A stretch of 64,000 nucleotides of DNA from Agrococcus sp. Marseille-Q4369 (GTDB lineage Bacteria; Actinomycetota; Actinomycetes; Actinomycetales; Microbacteriaceae). Location of the stretch: NCBI RefSeq assembly GCF_018308945.1, contig NZ_CP070501.1, forward strand, positions 372,001 through 436,000, written 5' to 3'. Below, in pieces: positions 60,776 to 64,000 of this stretch. Positions within the stretch are counted from its first letter, which is position 1; each line of letters opens with the position of its first letter. Under the pieces are notes generated by a model. It searched no databases. It was not told the origin of the DNA and saw only the letters and a list, made by a program, of their open reading frames with translations. The position numbers and the translations under genes were made by a program.

Positions 60776-61534
60776 GTGCTCGCCACCCGCGTCATCCCGT
60801 GCCTCGACGTCGCCCACGGGCGCGTCGTGAAGGGCGTGCGCTTCCAGGGGCTCACCGACCAGGGCGACCCGGTCGAGCTCGCCGCCCGCTACGCCGAGCA
60901 GGGGGCCGACGAGTTGACGTTCCTCGACGTCAAGGCGACGGTCGAGGACGCCGGCACGATGCTCGAGGTCGTCGAGCGGTGCGCGGAGCAGGTCTTCATC
61001 CCGCTCACCGTGGGCGGTGGCGTGCGCAGCCGCGACGACGTCGCGCGGCTGCTCGCGCACGGGGCCGACAAGGTCGGCGTCAACTCCGCGGCGATCCGCT
61101 ACCCCGAGCTCATCGACCGCATCGTGGCCGACTTCGGCTCGCAGGTGCTCGTGCTCTCGCTCGACGTGCGCCGCTCGCCCGAGACGCCCTCCGGCTTCGA
61201 GGTGACGACGCACGGGGGCTCGCGCGGCGCGGGCCTCGACGCGCTCGAGTGGGCCGCAGAGGGTGTTCGCCGCGGCGTCGGCGAGCTGCTCGTCAACTCG
61301 ATCGACGCCGACGGCACGAAGGACGGCTTCGACCTCGAGCTCACGCGCGCGGTGCGGCGCGTCGCGACGTGCCCGATCATCGCGTCGGGCGGCGCGGGGG
61401 AGCCGGCCGACTTCGCGCCCGCCGTCGCCGCCGGCGCCGACGCCGTGCTCGCCGCGAGCATCTTCCACAGCGGCCAGTGCACGATCGGCGAGGTCAAGGC
61501 CGCGATGCGAGAGGCAGGGGTGACGGTGCGATGA
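60776..61534 (+). CDS. hisF: Imidazole glycerol phosphate synthase subunit HisF
   Basis: A 252-residue TIM-barrel cyclase that works with HisH. The catalytic Asp residues lie in [16 protein letters not shown] and [10 protein letters not shown], and the phosphate sites in [13 protein letters not shown] and [32 protein letters not shown] is a signature. The GTG at 60776 follows TAGGAGGACCGCC. hisH, hisA and hisB are not in this cluster. It overlaps hisI by four bases. Confidence 0.95.
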   Translation: MLATRVIPCLDVAHGRVVKGVRFQGLTDQGDPVELAARYAEQGADELTFLDVKATVEDAGTMLEVVERCAEQVFIPLTVGGGVRSRDDVARLLAHGADKVGVNSAAIRYPELIDRIVADFGSQVLVLSLDVRRSPETPSGFEVTTHGGSRGAGLDALEWAAEGVRRGVGELLVNSIDADGTKDGFDLELTRAVRRVATCPIIASGGAGEPADFAPAVAAGADAVLAASIFHSGQCTIGEVKAAMREAGVTVR

Positions 61535-61887
61535 ACAGCGGTGCGATGAGCGAGCTGCCCGAGCTCAAGAAGGACGCCGACGGGCTCGTCGCGGCGGTCG
61601 TCCAGGACGACGCGACGGGCGACGTGCTCATGGTGGGCTACATGGACGACGAGGCGCTCCGCCGCACGGCGACCGAGGGCCGCGTGACGTTCTGGTCGCG
61701 CTCCAGGCAGGAGTACTGGCGGAAGGGCGACACCTCCGGCAACATCCAGGTGCCGCGCTCGATCGCGATCGACTGCGACGGCGACGCGCTCCTCATCCGC
61801 GTCGACCAGTCGGGCCCCGCGTGCCACACGGGCGCGCGATCGTGCTTCTTCACGCCGGTGCCCGTGACCGTCGAGGCGCAGTCGTGA
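61531..61887 (+). CDS. hisI: Phosphoribosyl-AMP cyclohydrolase
   Basis: A 118-residue zinc enzyme for the third histidine step. [37 protein letters not shown], the metal-binding DCDGDA and the [10 protein letters not shown] motif are conserved. The ATG at 61531 overlaps the hisF stop; a second in-frame ATG at 61546 gives MSELPELKK and may be the main start. It overlaps trpE by four bases. Confidence 0.93.
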   Translation: MNSGAMSELPELKKDADGLVAAVVQDDATGDVLMVGYMDDEALRRTATEGRVTFWSRSRQEYWRKGDTSGNIQVPRSIAIDCDGDALLIRVDQSGPACHTGARSCFFTPVPVTVEAQS

Positions 61888-63407
61888 CGCTCGGCTCCAC
61901 GACCCGCGAGGCGTTCGACGCGCTCCTGCCCGACCACCGCATCGTGCCGGTCGTGCGCGAGGTCTTCCTCGACGCCGAGACGCCGGTCGGCGTCTACCGC
62001 CGCGTCGCCGCCGGCCGACCCGGGTCGTTCCTGCTCGAGTCGGCCGAGCAGGGCGTCTGGAACCGCTACTCGTTCGTCGGCGTCGAGGCGTTCGGCCTCC
62101 TCACCGCCGATCGCGGCCGCGTCGAGTGGCGCTCCGCGTCGCTGAGCGCCGAGCGGCTGCTCGGCGACGACCTGGAGCGCAGCGGCCTCGACACGATCGA
62201 GCACGTGCTGCGCCGCTGGGCGACACCCCGCATCGAGGGGCTCCCTCGCCTCACGAGCGGCATGATCGGCCACATCGGCTGGGAGGCCGTGCGCGAGCTC
62301 GAGCACCTCCCCGACGCTCCGGAGCGCGACGTCGACGTGCCCGCGATCGCGATGGCGCTCACGGCGACGCTCGTCGTGCTCGACCACCGCACCGGCGCCG
62401 CCCACCTCGTCGCGAACGTCGTCAACGACGGGGTGGAGGGGCCGGATGCGCTGTGGCTCGACGCGCAGTCCCGGCTCGACGCGCTCGAGGCCGCCCTCGC
62501 CCGCGTCGAGCCCGGCTCGGTCGCCGCGATCGACCGGGACGCCGAGCCGGCCCCGAGCGCGCGCGTCGACGCCGAGGCGTTCCGCGCGATGGTCGAGCGC
62601 TCGAAGCGCCACATCGTCGACGGCGACGTCTTCCAGGTGGTGCTCTCGGCGCGCTTCGACCTGGAGACCTCGGCCGACCCGCTCGAGGTCTACCGCGTGC
62701 TGCGCATGCTCAACCCCTCGCCCTACCTCTACCTGCTCGCGCTCGAGGACGCCGATGGCGGCTCGTACGCCGTCGTCGGATCGAGCCCCGAGGCCCTCGT
62801 GACCGTGCACGAGGGGCGCGCGACGATGCATCCGATCGCCGGCAGCCGCCCGCGCGGCGCCGACGCCGCCGCCGACCGCGACCTCGGCGACGAGCTGCTC
62901 GCCGACCCGAAGGAGCGCAGCGAGCACGTCATGCTCGTCGACCTCGCGCGCAACGACCTCGCGAAGGTGTGCGTGCCCGGCAGCGTCGCGGTCACCGAGC
63001 TCATGGCGATCGAGCGCTTCAGCCACATCATGCACATCGTCTCGACGGTCGAGGGGCGGATGCGCGACGACGCGAGCGCGCTCGACGCGTTCCGCGCGAC
63101 CTTCCCCGCCGGCACGCTCTCGGGCGCACCGAAGCCGCGCGCGCTCGAGATCATCGACGAGCTCGAGCCCGCGCAGCGCGGCGTGTACGGCGGCGTGGTC
63201 GGCTGGCTCGACTTCGCGGGCGACGCCGACCTCGCGATCGCGATCCGCACGGTGACGATGCGCGACGGCGTCGCGCACGTGCAGTCGGGCGCCGGGCTCG
63301 TCGCCGACAGCGACCCGGAGAGCGAGCTCCAGGAGGTGCGGAGCAAGGCGGCCGCGCCGCTGCGCGCCGTGGCGGTCGCGAGCACGATGCGAGGGCTCGG
63401 CGCGTGA
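61884..63407 (+). CDS. trpE: Anthranilate synthase component I
   Basis: A 507-residue chorismate-using enzyme, first in tryptophan synthesis. The tryptophan-binding LLESAEQGVWNRYSFVG, the core NPSPYLYLLALEDADG, VGSSPEALVTV, ISHIM-like ERFSHIMHIVSTVEG and GTLSGAPKPRALEIIDELEP are conserved. The GTG start overlaps the hisI stop, so his and trp genes share one transcript. No leader peptide is possible here. A trpG partner is not seen in the window. Confidence 0.95.
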   Translation: MTLGSTTREAFDALLPDHRIVPVVREVFLDAETPVGVYRRVAAGRPGSFLLESAEQGVWNRYSFVGVEAFGLLTADRGRVEWRSASLSAERLLGDDLERSGLDTIEHVLRRWATPRIEGLPRLTSGMIGHIGWEAVRELEHLPDAPERDVDVPAIAMALTATLVVLDHRTGAAHLVANVVNDGVEGPDALWLDAQSRLDALEAALARVEPGSVAAIDRDAEPAPSARVDAEAFRAMVERSKRHIVDGDVFQVVLSARFDLETSADPLEVYRVLRMLNPSPYLYLLALEDADGGSYAVVGSSPEALVTVHEGRATMHPIAGSRPRGADAAADRDLGDELLADPKERSEHVMLVDLARNDLAKVCVPGSVAVTELMAIERFSHIMHIVSTVEGRMRDDASALDAFRATFPAGTLSGAPKPRALEIIDELEPAQRGVYGGVVGWLDFAGDADLAIAIRTVTMRDGVAHVQSGAGLVADSDPESELQEVRSKAAAPLRAVAVASTMRGLGA

Positions 63408-63949
63408 GGCGCGGCCGGCTCGTCGCGGTGCTCGCGCTGCTCGCGGCGGGCGGGCTCGGGCTGCTCGCCGCGACGCAGCCGTGGGCGAGCGCGTCGCTCG
63501 TGGACGGCCGCGAGCTCGCCGTCCCCGGCCAGGACCTCGCGGGCGGCCTCTCGATCCTCTCGCTCGCGATCGTCGCGCTCGCGCTCGTGCTGCCCATCTC
63601 GAGCCTCGCGTGGCGCTTCGCGCTCGGCGTGCTCGCCGTGCTGCTCGGCGCGCTGACCGCGGTGCACGCGCTCGCCTCGCGAGCCGGGATCCCGGCAGCG
63701 GTCGAGGCCCTCGTCGCCGACGCCACGGGCCTCGCCGGCACGGCGCAGGGCGCCGAGATCGCGAGCCTCGCCGAGGGTCCGTGGCCGATCGTCGGGGCCG
63801 CCGCCGGCCTCGTCGCGATCGCCGGCGGGCTCGTCGCGCTCGTGACCGCCCGCCGCTGGCCCGAGCGCGCGCGCCGCGCGGAGCGCTACGAGCGCGGCAC
63901 GGGCCTCGCGTGGGACGTCATGGACGACGGCGAGGACCCGACTCGATAG
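63404..63949 (+). CDS. Trp biosynthesis-associated membrane protein
   Basis: A 181-residue protein with four predicted membrane spans (LVAVLALLAAGGLGLLAATQ, LSILSLAIVALALVLPISSL, WRFALGVLAVLLGALTAV, IVGAAAGLVAIAGGLVALV) and the external PWASASLVDG motif typical of the family found after trpE in actinobacteria. The exact function is unknown. The GTG overlaps trpE by four bases; the cytoplasmic tail is basic then acidic. Confidence 0.85.
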   Translation: MRRGRLVAVLALLAAGGLGLLAATQPWASASLVDGRELAVPGQDLAGGLSILSLAIVALALVLPISSLAWRFALGVLAVLLGALTAVHALASRAGIPAAVEALVADATGLAGTAQGAEIASLAEGPWPIVGAAAGLVAIAGGLVALVTARRWPERARRAERYERGTGLAWDVMDDGEDPTR

Positions 63950-64000
63950 ACTCGAGGGGTGCGGGCGCGCGAGCGCGCCCGGAAGACCGACCAAGGAGCA
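63947..64000 (+). promoter_or_regulatory. Promoter-like box, hairpin and ribosome binding site for the next gene
   Basis: TAGACT (63947-63952) includes the stop of the previous gene. CGGGCGCGC (63962-63970) and GCGCGCCCG (63973-63981) can form a tight stem, and CCAAGGAGCA ends the window. The next start codon lies just outside. In related genomes a small HGxxPAAW-type membrane protein or trpC comes next, but this cannot be seen. Confidence 0.4.

Noticed and set aside
61850-61890. trp leader peptide and attenuator before trpE
   Set aside because: trpE overlaps hisI by four bases, so there is no room for a leader.

Overview
This 64-kb window is a very GC-rich (roughly 70-75% by eye) chromosomal segment. 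The gene order and protein sequences fit an actinobacterium of the family Microbacteriaceae; an Agrococcus-like genome is my best guess, but the genus is inference. The actinobacterial signs are the ruvC-ruvA-ruvB-yajC-secD-secF-relA run, the aro cluster joined to efp and nusB, a pyr operon carrying a homologue of mycobacterial Rv1382, an mIHF-type domain next to guanylate kinase, a helicase-less PriA, and the rpoZ-coaBC-metK-priA-fmt-rsmB-rpe-his-trp order. Most genes start within a few bases of the previous stop, and many heads of transcripts look leaderless: a TANNNT -10 box lies 6-8 nt before GTG or ATG.

Layout. 1-9126 is accessory: a cut-off sulfurtransferase gene, zapE, nhaA, amt, a DUF222/HNH endonuclease gene split by an intact IS256-type element with a clean 8-bp target duplication, an SDR-like protein, a Cys-rich copper-storage-like protein, and four tRNA genes (Val-CAC on the minus strand; Gly-GCC, Cys-GCA and Val-GAC on the plus strand). 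9252-16582 holds selO, thrS, a HIT hydrolase, pdxS-pdxT, an EamA transporter and a membrane protein. 16718-25261 holds yebC, ruvCAB, yajC-secDF and relA. 25268-25928 is a deletion scar of a ROK gene and a Gfo/Idh/MocA gene, followed by an orphaned sugar isomerase. 26995-30954 holds a DUF349 protein, a membrane-anchored cyclophilin and rarA. 31079-39975 holds rpsD, alaS, ruvX, mltG and aroE-C-K-B. 40255-50905 holds aroQ-efp-nusB, an internally deleted flavoprotein gene and pyrR-B-C-(Rv1382-like)-carA-carB-pyrF. 50902-63949 holds an mIHF-Gmk fusion, rpoZ, coaBC, metK, priA, fmt, rsmB, rpe, hisE, hisG, hisF, hisI, trpE and a trp-associated membrane protein.

Working together. aroE/C/K/B/Q feed chorismate to trpE. 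pyrR to pyrF plus gmk make nucleotides; the pyr operon has a PyrR-binding leader that can hide the pyrR ribosome binding site. ruvCAB, yebC and ruvX sit in the DNA-repair block, and yajC-secDF support protein export.

The signals least explained by ordinary annotation are: (i) an array of twelve decamers of the type TGASCGSTCA on an exact 20-bp period between aroB and aroQ; (ii) two copies, 35 kb apart, of a structured intergenic element with a conserved frame and a compensating variable hairpin, each ending in the same TAGGATGGAC promoter-like block, upstream of yebC and rpoZ; (iii) the nucleoid-protein/guanylate-kinase fusion, with an unusual codon patch at its joint; (iv) an SDR lacking both catalytic Tyr and Lys; and (v) over-represented GGATGCG and CAAGYG words that appear to override codon bias.
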